This document shows, in pieces, positions 40,465-50,345 of a DNA stretch of 64,000 bases (position 1 is the first letter of the stretch; every line of letters starts with the position of its first letter). The notes under the pieces were generated by a model, which saw nothing but the letters and a program-made list of their open reading frames with translations, had not been told where the DNA came from and did not search any database. Where the stretch lies: contig CM060733.1 of NCBI GenBank assembly GCA_030704615.1, positions 25,172,001-25,236,000 on the forward strand, in the 5' to 3' direction. The position numbers and the translations under genes were made by a program. The DNA comes from Takakia lepidozioides (lineage: Eukaryota; Streptophyta; Takakiopsida; Takakiales; Takakiaceae).

Positions 40465-41512
40465 GTCTGCATCTTTTTTTTCCTTTCTTCCTCACTCCCT
40501 TCTTTTTCTCCATCCGAATCAGAGGAATCTGCCACAGGAATATCAGTACTCTTTTGCATTTCCCTTATAGTATCTGCCACTTCCTTGTGCAGTTCCTTCT
40601 CATCTTTTCCAAGTCTCTTCATCTTCAGGCATATCATTGCCACTTCCATTCTCATCTTCTTCCTCTTCTACTGGAGGTATTAGTTTGGCTTTACTTCTTG
40701 TTACTATCATATCATTGTACTTACTTCTGGTACAACACATGGCCTAACCATGTGAGCTGCCACCACTGGGCCCTCATTCACAGGAGCTCTCATCTCATTC
40801 TGGTGTCTTATCCAGAATGAACAGGCTGCCTTGCGATGTCCTGGCTGATTACAATAGTAACATAGCTCTTCACCATTGGGTCCTCGCCCTTGGTCTGTTC
40901 TTGGATTATTTCTATAATCCTGATTCCCGGCTGTAATTCCCCCTTGGATTACCCTGATAGTTGCCTCTGGAATTTCCTTGGTAATTCCCTCTTGAATTAC
41001 CTCTCCCTTCCATGCCATTGTTATAACCACCAGACCTACCATAGTGGTCCTGATCATTGTTTCTTCTTGGCTGGGGCTGCACCTGATGCACCCTTACTTG
41101 CCTAGGTTCTCTTGCAGCTGTCCTTCTGTTGTAGTAACAATTCTCAGTAGAATGGTTATCCATTTTACAGATAGTACAGTGTTTCTCCTTCATGTGGCAT
41201 TCTGTGTGTGGTATGGCCTTCATTCTGGCACTTTGCACACCATACACCCTTCCTCCAATGTGTTGCAGCCTCTGTGGCAATACTTCTTTCAAGATTTCTT
41301 CCAATTTTTTTTCCATAGTTATCCCTCTTCAAACTTCTCCTTTCTCTTACTCTTTCTTTTTAGTTCTTCTTTCTCTTCTTCTTCATCTGACTCATCCTCA
41401 GAGTCCTCATCTTCTTTTTTTTCTCTCTCCTGAGCATTCCCAAATTGCTCAATTCTGTTCGCATTTCAAATGTCCTCTTCGCACTGTATTATGGGGTACC
41501 ATATCCACTTTA
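40465..41512 (-). pseudogene. Gag C-terminus and zinc knuckles, copy 3 (cut by gap)
   Basis: Segments 41316-40912, 41057-40707 and 40655-40431 lie in different frames. They contain CTICKMDNHSTENC, an RGNYQGN-rich basic stretch and CYYCNQPGHRKAAC, then an acidic stretch. The first knuckle seen in copy 2 is disrupted here. The capsid region enters the N gap at 41512. Confidence 0.75.
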
Positions 41513-42012
41513 NNNNNNNNNNNNNNNNNNNNNNNNNNNNNNNNNNNNNNNNNNNNNNNNNNNNNNNNNNNNNNNNNNNNNNNNNNNNNNNNNNNNNNNN
41601 NNNNNNNNNNNNNNNNNNNNNNNNNNNNNNNNNNNNNNNNNNNNNNNNNNNNNNNNNNNNNNNNNNNNNNNNNNNNNNNNNNNNNNNNNNNNNNNNNNNN
41701 NNNNNNNNNNNNNNNNNNNNNNNNNNNNNNNNNNNNNNNNNNNNNNNNNNNNNNNNNNNNNNNNNNNNNNNNNNNNNNNNNNNNNNNNNNNNNNNNNNNN
41801 NNNNNNNNNNNNNNNNNNNNNNNNNNNNNNNNNNNNNNNNNNNNNNNNNNNNNNNNNNNNNNNNNNNNNNNNNNNNNNNNNNNNNNNNNNNNNNNNNNNN
41901 NNNNNNNNNNNNNNNNNNNNNNNNNNNNNNNNNNNNNNNNNNNNNNNNNNNNNNNNNNNNNNNNNNNNNNNNNNNNNNNNNNNNNNNNNNNNNNNNNNNN
42001 NNNNNNNNNNNN
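41513..42012. other. Assembly gap, 500 N
   Basis: Exactly 500 unknown bases. Left is the gag of copy 3 (reading leftward); right is the gag of the methyltransferase element (reading rightward). The 5' parts of both elements are missing, so the true distance is probably several kilobases and the 500 is likely nominal. Confidence 0.95.
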
Positions 42013-43110
42013 GATGTGGTGTGCTGGACATGTGGAGGACCCCATGTCAAGAAGGATTGCCCAGAGGGAGGCAAAGGGCCGCACATGCACAGCCTGCACA
42101 GTTGCAGTGTGGGCATTGTGGCAAGCACGGGCATGGAGAGGCCCAGTGTTATGGTTTGCATCCTGAGTTGCGCCCAGGCCAGTTCCAAGGGAACAATGGT
42201 GGCCGGGGGCGAGGTGGAGCAGCCCAGAGAGGACGAGGTGGCCAGCCATGAGGCCAAGGGCAAGCTCAACGTGGCCAAGGACGCGGAGGTCAGGGTGTTG
42301 ACCAAGGCATGGCCAACCGGCTTCAGCAGCTAGAGCAGAGGCTCGCTGCCATGGCTACAGCTCAGGTGGTACCGGCTCTAAGGCCGGATGGTCCACCTCC
42401 TGCTCCTGAGGGAGGAGATATGGGAGGCATGGGATTCATGTGTGGAGCAGCACTACCACTAGTGCAGGTGGAGTCTGCTGCAGCCGTGACTCGAGGAGCA
42501 GCACGAGTTCCTGAGCCACGAGGTGCAGAGGTGGAGTTGGATCCACAGCGTGGGGAGGCAAGCCGTCAGGCTAGGCTTCCTCAGTCATTCACATTGGCGG
42601 AGACAGTGTCGACGCCATCCATGGCACCTAGTTCTCGCCCGACTGTTACCGAGGCGGAGGTTACTATGCCATTGGGGAGAGCTACACGGGTAGCACCACT
42701 ACCTAGTGTTGCCAAGGCTACGGCAGCTAGTGTGCTGCTAGGAGCGGCCACATCTGTGTGCCAGGCTCCATTGTTCTCGGCTACCATGATTGCGACGCCG
42801 GGGGTAAGACCAGCTGAGGTGTTCAGGCTGGCAGCTACACTCTGTGAGAGTGGGGAGGTTACTTCATCTTCTGCGGAGATAGTGGGAGGTGTAGTGCCGG
42901 AGGGATCCTCGGATTTGAGGGTCAAGACTGCCACGGCGGCGCCATGGCAAGCTGCAGCTGCCAGGTTGATGGAGCTGCCAGCTAGGCCAGCCATTGAGCG
43001 CGCCATGGTGACACCTGGAGTTGTCATGTTAGACAACCAGGATGGCATTTTCTGTTTGAGTGGACCGGCAGGCAAGAGGTACCACCGGCCACTGCGGTTT
43101 GTTGGACTCG
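42013..43110 (+). pseudogene. Gag nucleocapsid and linker of the methyltransferase element
   Basis: Two zinc knuckles lie in adjacent frames: CWTCGGPHVKKDC (CX2CX3HX4C) and CGHCGKHGHGEAQC (CX2CX4HX4C). A 1-base indel lies between them near 42090. An RG-rich stretch and then an Ala/Val/Ser-rich linker of about 250 residues follow (open 42309-43247). A short coiled-coil start (NRLQQLEQRLAAM) may help multimerisation. No further domain is recognised. The capsid is in the gap. Confidence 0.72.
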
Positions 43111-43455
43111 GGAGCTCAGCCATTGATGCTGGGCAGAGCTGCTATTGCAGGCTTGGGCCTCACGGAGGCGGATATGGAGCCTTGTCCTTTCCAGATACAG
43201 ACGTCTCTGGGAGGATCGGAGCAGGCTCGGGGCATGACACGGCGTGAGTTGGCTATCAGACTACGGCCGGATCACCCTACAGATGGCTCAGTGATGCGAG
43301 CCAAGGCCATTGTGACAGACGCAGTCTCATACGATGTCCTGGTTGGTGGGGCAGTGTTGTACCCCATGGGCTTCACCCTGGATTTTTGGGGGAGTCAGCT
43401 TCCTATAGGCCTGCATGGCAGTCAGGGGAGGGCCGGCGTGTGCAGCTCCCTGTGA
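43060..43455 (+). CDS. Aspartic protease of the methyltransferase element
   Basis: An open segment with the retropepsin active site LLDSGAQPLMLG at about 43100, followed by RRELAIRLRPD and YDVLVGGAVLYPMGF, as expected for a Ty3/gypsy protease. It begins one frame over from the upstream linker and ends at a TGA, beyond which the reading continues in another frame. It would process the polyprotein, including release or retention of the methyltransferase. Confidence 0.75.
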   Translation: MDRQARGTTGHCGLLDSGAQPLMLGRAAIAGLGLTEADMEPCPFQIQTSLGGSEQARGMTRRELAIRLRPDHPTDGSVMRAKAIVTDAVSYDVLVGGAVLYPMGFTLDFWGSQLPIGLHGSQGRAGVCSSL

Positions 43456-43820
43456 CGTTCATAGGAGGAGTTGCGGTTGCCCAGCGAGGCAAGATGCCGA
43501 CACTAGCAGCATTCACAGCGGCAGTGAGTTGGCCTAGAGAGTTGCTTGAGGGCAATGCTCATTCAGAGGATGTACCACCTCCGGGAGAGCAGGATGACAT
43601 GTATGGTATGGCGAGTTGCCTACCATGGTTGCTCAGACTCCATTGTGGGGCACGAGCAAGGATTTGCAGCGGGATGCTGATCGACGGGTGCAACAAGCCT
43701 GGGTGGAGGCTTTTGTACCGTCAGGAGAGGAGGAGAGTGTGGGGGATTGCACCAGGACCACCTCAATTGTCTCCATTGGAACACCACACCTATTGTGTGG
43801 CAGTATCCGGATGAAGGCAT
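43456..43820 (+). pseudogene. Linker between protease and methyltransferase
   Basis: Coding-like sequence spread over three frames (43386-43814, 43616-43918, 43747-44073). One segment (WGTSKDLQRDADRRVQQAWV) looks like part of a helical linker. The breaks at about 43600 and 43745 suggest decay or sequence errors. No domain is recognised. Confidence 0.45.
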
Positions 43821-45056
43821 TTGTCTTCTGGACTTGTTTGGCGGGATCAGCACCGGATTGGCTGCTGTGTTACAAGCAGGTGTACGAGTTCGGCGTTACC
43901 TGTATGTGGAGAGGATGAGACTGCACGACGCGTTTCACTTCGCCATGTTGCTCAGTTGGTGCAGCGGTACCCTGAGTTGTTGTCGGTGTCTGCAATTCGT
44001 GGATATCAGCCAGCAGACATTTCGTTGCTGGGGGCGCAGGATTTGGAGCGGGTTGGCTCCATTGATCTGGTAGTGGCAGGTTGGCCCTGCCAAGGGCATT
44101 CATCAGCCGGGCATGGCAATGGATTGCGAGACTCGAGGTCGGGTCTGTTTTGGGAGATGGTGCGGGTTTTGCGCCACTTGCAGCTTCATCAAGCTGTATC
44201 TCCAGCATACATCTTGGAGAATGTGCCACTGATGGGCGATTCTCGGGCCAGGGTGATGGCCAGTGTGCATCAAGTCCGGTCGTGGCTTGGGTCAGCAGTG
44301 TTGCTAGATGCAGCTACAGTGGGGTCACGGGCTCATCGTCCACGGCTATGGTGGACTAACATGATGCCACCCGCACTGCTCAAGCGTGCATTTGATGGGG
44401 TGCAGCGGCCAGCACATCTCACAGTGGATAACATTCTGGACACAGGGAGGCAGTCTCAACGTGTGAGACACGATGACCGTTCGCCTTTGGCAGTGGTCAA
44501 CAAGGTGGGTCAACCACGAGCAGCATTACCTACACTGCTCAGCTTCCCAGGATCGCATGCTTTCCGGGATAGTGGACCTGGCCTCCTGTGGGATGCTCAG
44601 TTGCAGCAGTTAGTGGAGCCTAATGCTGACGAGCGTGAGCGGGCAATGGGTTTTACCACTGGTACCACGGCGGTGTCGTCTCTTTCTGAGGCATCACGTC
44701 GTCAAGTGTTGGGGCAAGCAATGGATCTCAATTGCTTGACCTGGATTATCAGCTTGGCTCTAGCTGAGCAACGCAGAGTGCGGAATACACTTCCCTCAAT
44801 GGTCTCTCTGCCTACCGAGACGGTACAGGCAGTGAGTGGGGGCGAGCATATGAGGACCACGGGGTGCATGCATCCATGGCACACGTGGGAGGTGCTCGAG
44901 GTTCAGAGGGAGTTGGCAGCCAAGGCGGCTGTGATGGATGAGGTTGGGGATTCTTCTCGAGTTGAGGAGGTCCTCAAGGATGAGATGATGGGGCAGGATG
45001 ATGCCTTGTCATTGACTGAGCAGGTAGGGAGTACTGCTCAAGAGGTTGCAGCATAG
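43747..45056 (+). pseudogene. DNMT3-like C5 cytosine DNA methyltransferase domain within pol
   Basis: It transfers a methyl group from SAM to cytosine C5. Motif I is LLDLFGGISTGL (43831-43860), with YVE of motif II after it. Motif IV is AGWPCQGHS with the catalytic Cys codon at 44088-44090. Motif VI is YILENVPL (Glu codon near 44217). Motif VIII is AHRPRLWWTN (near 44334). A target-recognition-like segment and the motif IX/X region (ERERAMGF; RRQVLGQAMDLN) follow. The AHRxR and GLRDSRSGLF forms are closest to DNMT3/DRM-type enzymes and not to DNMT1. One base is missing near 43920, so motif I is out of frame with motifs IV-X in this copy. The domain ends at TAG 45054-45056, after which the same frame continues into RT. 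Acquired from a host gene (inference). Confidence 0.88.
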
Positions 45057-45947
45057 CAACCACGGGACGCGTCCTCTACCTCTAAGCCCACTGGACTTAA
45101 GGTTGCAGTTACGGAGGACAATTGGGAGCCTGACATTGGACCCATTGTCACCGGAGGAGAGAGACGACGTATACGGCGGTTCCTGAGGGCTTACAGGAAT
45201 TGCTTTGCCTTCAGTTTGAAGGACTTGGGAGCACTGAAGGGTCAAGAGATCCGTATTGAGTTGGCCACTGACACGCCAATCTTTCGGAGACCCTATAGAT
45301 ACAGTGACATGGAGAGGTCTTTGATTCAGATGAGGACTCAAGATCTCTGGGAGGCAGGTTTGGTGGAGCTCTCTGGTGGAGAGTATGCTTCAGCCACAGT
45401 GATGCCAGCCAAGAAGGATGTCTATGGCAATTGGACGGAGAGACGTATGTGCGGTGATTACCGGCCTGTAAATCGTCAGACCAAGTCCGATAAGTATGCC
45501 ATGCCAACACCAGAGGAGATCTTTGATGCCATCGGGCATGCTAAGGCCTTTAGCACTTTGGATTTACGATCCGGATATCACCAGTTGCCAATCAAGGAGG
45601 CGGACAAGCAGAAGACGACATTCTGGGGGATCAATGAGCACGGCAAGGATTGCCTATATCAGTGGCGGTTCTTACCATTTGGGCTTAAGAATGCTCCTGC
45701 AGAGTTTCAGAGAGTCATGGATAGGATTCTAGCAGGGGTGGACTTTGCTCGGTGCTACATAGATGACATCATCATCTTTAGTGTTACGATGGAGGAGCAT
45801 GAGAGACACCTTCAGGTGGTATTGGAGCGCTTGAGAGCGCACGGATTGAAGTTGCATCCGGGGAAGTGCAAGTTTTTCCACAACCAGATTGAGTATCTGG
45901 GTCACATGATATATCCTGGAGGATTGGGGTACAGCAGACTAAGGTAG
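45057..45947 (+). CDS. Reverse transcriptase of the methyltransferase element
   Basis: It continues in the same frame as the methyltransferase after a single TAG. Motifs: RRPYRYSDMERSLIQ, RRMCGDYRPVNRQTK, STLDLRSGYHQLPI, FGLKNAPAEFQRVMDR and the catalytic YIDD at 45756-45767, then NQIEYLGHMI. The frame ends at 45947 because a G run (GGATTGGGGTACAG) is one G short; the next frame restores the expected thumb and RNase H. RT copies the element RNA, including the methyltransferase sequence. Confidence 0.9.
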   Translation, partial: QPRDASSTSKPTGLKVAVTEDNWEPDIGPIVTGGERRRIRRFLRAYRNCFAFSLKDLGALKGQEIRIELATDTPIFRRPYRYSDMERSLIQMRTQDLWEAGLVELSGGEYASATVMPAKKDVYGNWTERRMCGDYRPVNRQTKSDKYAMPTPEEIFDAIGHAKAFSTLDLRSGYHQLPIKEADKQKTTFWGINEHGKDCLYQWRFLPFGLKNAPAEFQRVMDRILAGVDFARCYIDDIIIFSVTMEEHERHLQVVLERLRAHGLKLHPGKCKFFHNQIEYLGHMIYPGGLGYSRLR

Positions 45948-48187
45948 AGGCCATTGCACAAATTCCACGCCCCACGGATGTGAGCCGAGTTCGAGCTTTC
46001 ATGGGGTTGGCAAACTATTATAGACGGTTTGTCAAGGGATTTAGTACCATTGCAAAGGCTCTAACCAAGCTGACCAAGGTGGACCAGGAGTGGCAGTGGG
46101 AAGATGAGCAGGAACGAGCTTTTCAAGAGCTCAAGGCGAGGTTGACCTCGGCGCCTATCCTGAGACGACCTATCAGGGGGCGTCCCTTTCAGCTGCATAC
46201 GGATTGGAGCATGCTGGGGCTTGGAGCGGTGCTCACACAGGTGGATGATGAGGGAAGAGAGTTCGTAGTGGCTTATGCTAGCCGCTCGAACAACGCTGCA
46301 GAGGCTAAGTACAGCTCATATGAGGGAGAGTGCTTAGCTGCAGTGTGGGCCGTGGCACACTTCAGGTGCTATCTATACGGCAATCTTTTCACCCTTGTCA
46401 CGGATCACCAGCCACTCAAGTGGTTGATGGAGTCAGACAAGCTTACGGGGAAGCTTGCACGGTGGGCACTCATACTCCAGGAGTATGACTTTCAGGTTGT
46501 GCATCGACCGGGTTTGGTCAATCGGGATGCGGATGGATTGAGTCGCAATCCATGCATGAGCCAGCAGGATGACACTGGAGCTCGGTGGCATGGTGAGACG
46601 GACGAGGAGATGGTGCCGGGATGGCACGCATCTGCATTTTTGTGTATCTTGGCATCGGGAGGTCAGGTTGGACCTACAACAGGGATGACTGTAGACGGAG
46701 TGTCTGAGGACCCTGAGGCTAGTGATGAGCCAGGTGGTGCCAGAGATATACATGAGGATTCGGCTGTGTTGGACTACCTCCGCACGGGAGACACGGCAGC
46801 CACTGTGACTGCCAGGGAGAGGGATCGGATCCTGCAACGAGCCAAGAGGTTCAAGTGGGAGGGGATACACCTACTTCGAGTGTGGGAGGATGGTCGGGTG
46901 AGGATTGTGCCTCACCCCACACAGCGTGCACGGTTAGTGCGGCATGCCCATGAGGAGTTGGGGCATTTTGGAGTGCGACGCACTCACAGTTTACTGCAGG
47001 GGCAGTATTGGTGGCGTGGTATGCATACAGAGGTGCAACAGTTCGTGGCTAGGTGCATGGTGTGTGACAGGGTGCGTGCTTCATTCAACGCCCCTACACC
47101 ACAGTTGCATCCTTTACCAATCATGGGATTGGGCTACAGGTGGAGTCTTGACTTCGCAGGACCGTTGCCACTGACTATGCGCCACCACAGATATGTGTTG
47201 GTGATGGTGGAGCACTTCTCCAAGTGGATTGAGTTGGTTCCATTGCCTGACAAGGCTAGTGAGGGGGCTGCGTATGCATTCTTGGATCGTGTGCTTAGCC
47301 GATTTGGTGCTCCAGCTGAGGTACTCACGGACCAAGGGAGAGAGTTCTTGGGGGAGTTTCAGGCTTTGTGTGATAAAGCCTTGATAGACCACCGCACCAC
47401 TTCTCGGGATCATCCTGAGGCCGATGGCTTGGCAGAGAGAGTTGTTCAGACGGTGAAGAGGGGTTTGCGCAAGTATGGCTTGCAGAAGGGACACCTAGGA
47501 GATTGGGATCTTCAGGTTCCTTGGTTAGCCATGGGCTACAGGTTCAGCAAAGCATCACTTGCCTCCTTCTCACCATATTTCCTTCTCTTTGGCCGAGAGC
47601 CGGATTTGCCTGCAGCCATTCGTAGGGACACTGCTCAAGTCCTTAACCTTGACGATCCGGACGTGTGGGTACGTGCATGTGATCAGCGTGCAGAGTTGTT
47701 CAAGAAAGTCATGCCCATGGCTTTTGAGAACCTTGCCATTGCACAACACCGTGATACGTTGAGGTATGCCACTATACGTGGTGGAGGATATCGTCCTGGG
47801 GTTCGGAGGTTTAGCCCTGGTGACTATGTTTATTTGCAGCAGACTGCTCCTACGACTCTGGATGTTACTGTAGGGCGTGTTATTCTGAGGGTTCGAGAGG
47901 TGTTGCCCTCAGGGGTCCTGATCTTAGAGGGTCGGGATGGCATGACTTGGAAGGACCATGTGCGTAATTGTGCGCCATGTCACCTTCCCAATGTCGATGG
48001 CAGAGTTGACCCAAACTTGGCAGTGGTACCTGCAGGTTTGAGGTGCATGCTCTGTGGGTCTGCCAAAGGGGCAGCCACCATGCTGGTGTGTGATCGATGC
48101 TCAAGGGGTTGGCATATGGGATGCTTGACACCACCTCTTGAGAAGGTTCCTGACGGAGATTGGTTGTGTCCACACTGCTTGGGATAG
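45948..48187 (+). CDS. RNase H, integrase and C-terminal PHD finger
   Basis: 735 residues from the first Met at 45980. Thumb: VRAFMGLANYYRRF. RNase H: LHTDWSMLGLGAVL, YEGECLAAV, VTDHQPLKW, NRDADGLSR. Integrase zinc domain: HAHEELGHFGVRR to CMVCDR. Core: Asp in LDFAGPL, Asp in LTDQGREF, Glu in LAERVVQ. The tail carries GDYVYLQQ and then a PHD finger (48035-48184) with the C4-H-C3 pattern: CMLC, CDRC, WHMGC, CPHC. PHD fingers read histone H3 tails; in this place it would substitute for the chromodomain of chromoviruses and may steer integration (inference). The frame is intact to TAG. Confidence 0.92.
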
Positions 48188-48447
48188 TGGCAGTGGACAT
48201 GACTGGAGGCAGCTAACAAGACATGGGAGGCCAAGCTCATAGGAGTCAATACATGAGATCCCAAGCTCAAGTTCACAGGTTGCAAGACGGCGACTAACGA
48301 TGGGGCAACTCTTGCACCCGGCCTCTTGATCTATCGAGTTTGAGTGTAGTAGGGATAGTGGTGGAGGACTTAGTGAGGCTATGGTCACTATCACATCTTG
48401 TGGCTACCTGGACTTAGAGGGACCTAAGCACCAGCTAGGGGGGCGAT
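48188..48447 (+). other. 3' untranslated region and polypurine tract of the methyltransferase element
   Basis: No gene is seen. A purine-rich tract, AGCTAGGGGGGCGA, ends just before the LTR start TGTGTGGACTAG at 48448. Confidence 0.65.
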
Positions 48448-48964
48448 TGTGTGGACTAGTGACTGCCATAGTGGGCAGCATAGTGGCAGCCTAGTGACTG
48501 ACTAGTTGTAGCCTAGTGGTTGGACTAGTGGCTGGACTAGTGGTGGACTAGTGGTATACTAGTGTGTGGTGTGCACATATGTTGTGTGGTTTTGGACAGC
48601 GATGTAGTTGTGTAGCGATATATATGCGCATGACAGCTGTCAAGTTATTTTACCACTAGTGTGAAACTAGCTAGGAAATAGTTAGCTTTTACATATTGAC
48701 ATTTGGGATTGGCCCAAGTGTCAATCCAGGGGTCAAGGCAGATTTAGGCCCTGGAGTGGTTATCTTCACGGCAAGCGCGGAAGGCTCATCTTTCTCGAGC
48801 TGAGCCTCACCGCGCCTAGCTATGGCGCCGTAGTGTGGATTCCCCATGGTGTGGGATGCACTTGGCTTGACTTGTATTTGAGTGATGAGGTTATATATGC
48901 ATGAGTTTATGCTTCAGCTTTGTGAGCTCGCATGAGCTTGTGCTTGTATTCTTCTTCTTTATCA
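48448..48964 (+). repeat. 3' LTR of the methyltransferase element (517 bp)
   Basis: It starts TGTGTGGACTAGTG and ends CTTTATCA. The first 120 bp is made of ACTAGTGG-type short repeats. TATA-like sequences are at 48619-48625 and about 48890. The partner 5' LTR is not in the window, so the ends rest on TG/CA, the adjacent polypurine tract and the repeat at 48966. Confidence 0.78.
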
Positions 48965-48965
48965 T

Positions 48966-49154
48966 TGTGTGGACTAGTGACTGCCATAGTGGGCAGCATA
49001 GTGGCAGCCTAGTGACTGACTAGTTGTAGCCTAGTGGTTGGACTAGTGGCTAGACTAGTGGTGGACTAGTGGTATACTAGTGTGTGGTGTGCACATGTGT
49101 TGTGTGGTTTTGGACAACGATGTAGTTGTGTAGCGATATGTATGCGCACGACAC
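48966..49154 (+). repeat. Second, truncated LTR copy
   Basis: About 189 bp almost identical to the first part of 48448-48964. It starts one base after that LTR ends and breaks off after TATGCGCACGACAC. This is the remnant of a related element or of unequal exchange. Confidence 0.8.
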
Positions 49155-49202
49155 AGGCAAAATGTGAATGCCTGTTGGAGCATAGGAACTAGTGTGATAA
49201 GT

Positions 49203-50345
49203 AGGGTTGGGGTGTTTGCTGGAACAATTCTAGAGTGTTATTGTCAGCTGCTAGCATCAAGGCAAGGATGTATGCATGATTTGTGCAGAGGCATGGATAG
49301 CTGAAGGAGCAGGGAGCAGTGTGGGTCCAGATTCATCCAAGAGGGCCGGATTTCAAGCTCCAGATTGCCTACAATTCCCTGTGGAAGCAACACACACCTC
49401 GCACACACAAGAGGTCCTCTTGGGTGCATGGTCAGTGAAATCCTCCATGGGTCATGACACAAGGTCGAGGACAATGTGGTGAGGGCACCTTCTTCTTCGA
49501 CCTATTTCAGCCTATTTTTCCCTCTCATCAGACCCAACCCTGAATTTACATATTGAATGCTGTAAGTTAGCTCATTGGGTGGATGTGGGGTGGTTTGGAG
49601 TGACTTTGACAAGTTACTGCTGGTGTGGCAGCAGGAAAATATCCAAAAATAGATAACAAGATGAAGAGAATCTTTGGGATGAACACTTTCCGATCCCTAA
49701 GTCCTAGGTTGGGGTGTTTTCTGGAAGAACTTCATGCCGTCACTGTTAGCTGCTAGCAGCAAGGCTGAGGGATGTATTCATGATCTGTACACGGGCAGGG
49801 ATAGCTGAGGGACCAGGGATAGAGGTCCAGATTCATGTTCAGGTTCAGGCCGAGGGATCAATAGCTAAAAGAAATCAGCTGGAGTAGATGGTCACTTGTT
49901 GCAAGTGGAAACAATAGCGGCAGCACAATTGATAGAATGAGGTGCCGCTAATGAAGGCACCTTCCTCAACACATTTCAGCCTGTTTTTCCAAATAGGGTT
50001 GGGGTGTAAGAACAAATCTAGGCTGTCATCATCAACTGCTAGCAGCAAGACAATGATATATGCATGATTTGTGCAGAGGCATAGATGAAGGAGCAGGGAT
50101 AGAGTGTGGGTGCAGATTCACCCAAGAGGGCAGGCATCTTATTCAACACATTTCACCTTGTTTTTCCCTCTAATCAGAATCGGCCCTAAATTTCCATGTT
50201 GAATTCTGCAAGTTAGCTGGTTGAATGAATCTAGTTTGGAGTGACTTTGACATGATACTGCCAATGTGACAACAGGAAAATATCAAAAAACAAGTAACAA
50301 AGATGAGGAGAAGTTGTGGAATGAATACTATTCTGCCCCAGTCAA
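49203..50345 (+). repeat. Three diverged tandem units related to PPR-gene upstream sequence
   Basis: Each unit begins GGGTTGGGGTGT and contains GCTAGCA(T/G)CAAGGC, GTATGCATGATTTGTGCAGAG and GATTCA(T/C)CCAAGAGGG. Units start near 49204, 49709 and 49996. Units 1 and 3 also carry a second block (TTTTTCCCTCT.ATCAGA; TTTGGAGTGACTTTGACA). A fourth partial copy precedes the PPR remnants at 53600-53700. No intact ORF. Confidence 0.75.

Larger units (their letters stand above)
31065..41512 (-). mobile_element. Ty3/gypsy LTR retrotransposon, copy 3 (5' end in gap)
   Basis: On the minus strand: gag (cut by the gap), zinc knuckles, protease, RT/RNase H/integrase, repeat-bearing Pol tail, ORF2, polypurine tract and 3' LTR (31065-32092). 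Its first 7 kb from the 3' end is an almost base-perfect inverted copy of 1-7004. It is the best-preserved member here: integrase, repeat and Pol tail are one frame of 1084 residues. The left flank is 31060-31064 (GTCCT); the other target duplicate would be beyond the gap. Confidence 0.94.
42013..48964 (+). mobile_element. Ty3/gypsy retrotransposon carrying a DNA methyltransferase and a PHD finger
   Basis: Order on +: gag zinc knuckles, protease, DNMT3-like C5 cytosine methyltransferase, RT, RNase H, integrase with C-terminal PHD finger, polypurine tract (about 48436-48446) and 3' LTR (48448-48964). The 5' LTR and capsid are in or beyond the gap. Several frameshifts and one TAG break the polyprotein. 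Cytosine-methyltransferase capture by retrotransposons has been described in charophytes and dinoflagellates (work by de Mendoza and colleagues), so the class has a precedent. Confidence 0.92.

Noticed and set aside
41445-42333. ORFs that read through the N gap
   Set aside because: They join two unrelated elements through unknown bases and have no support.
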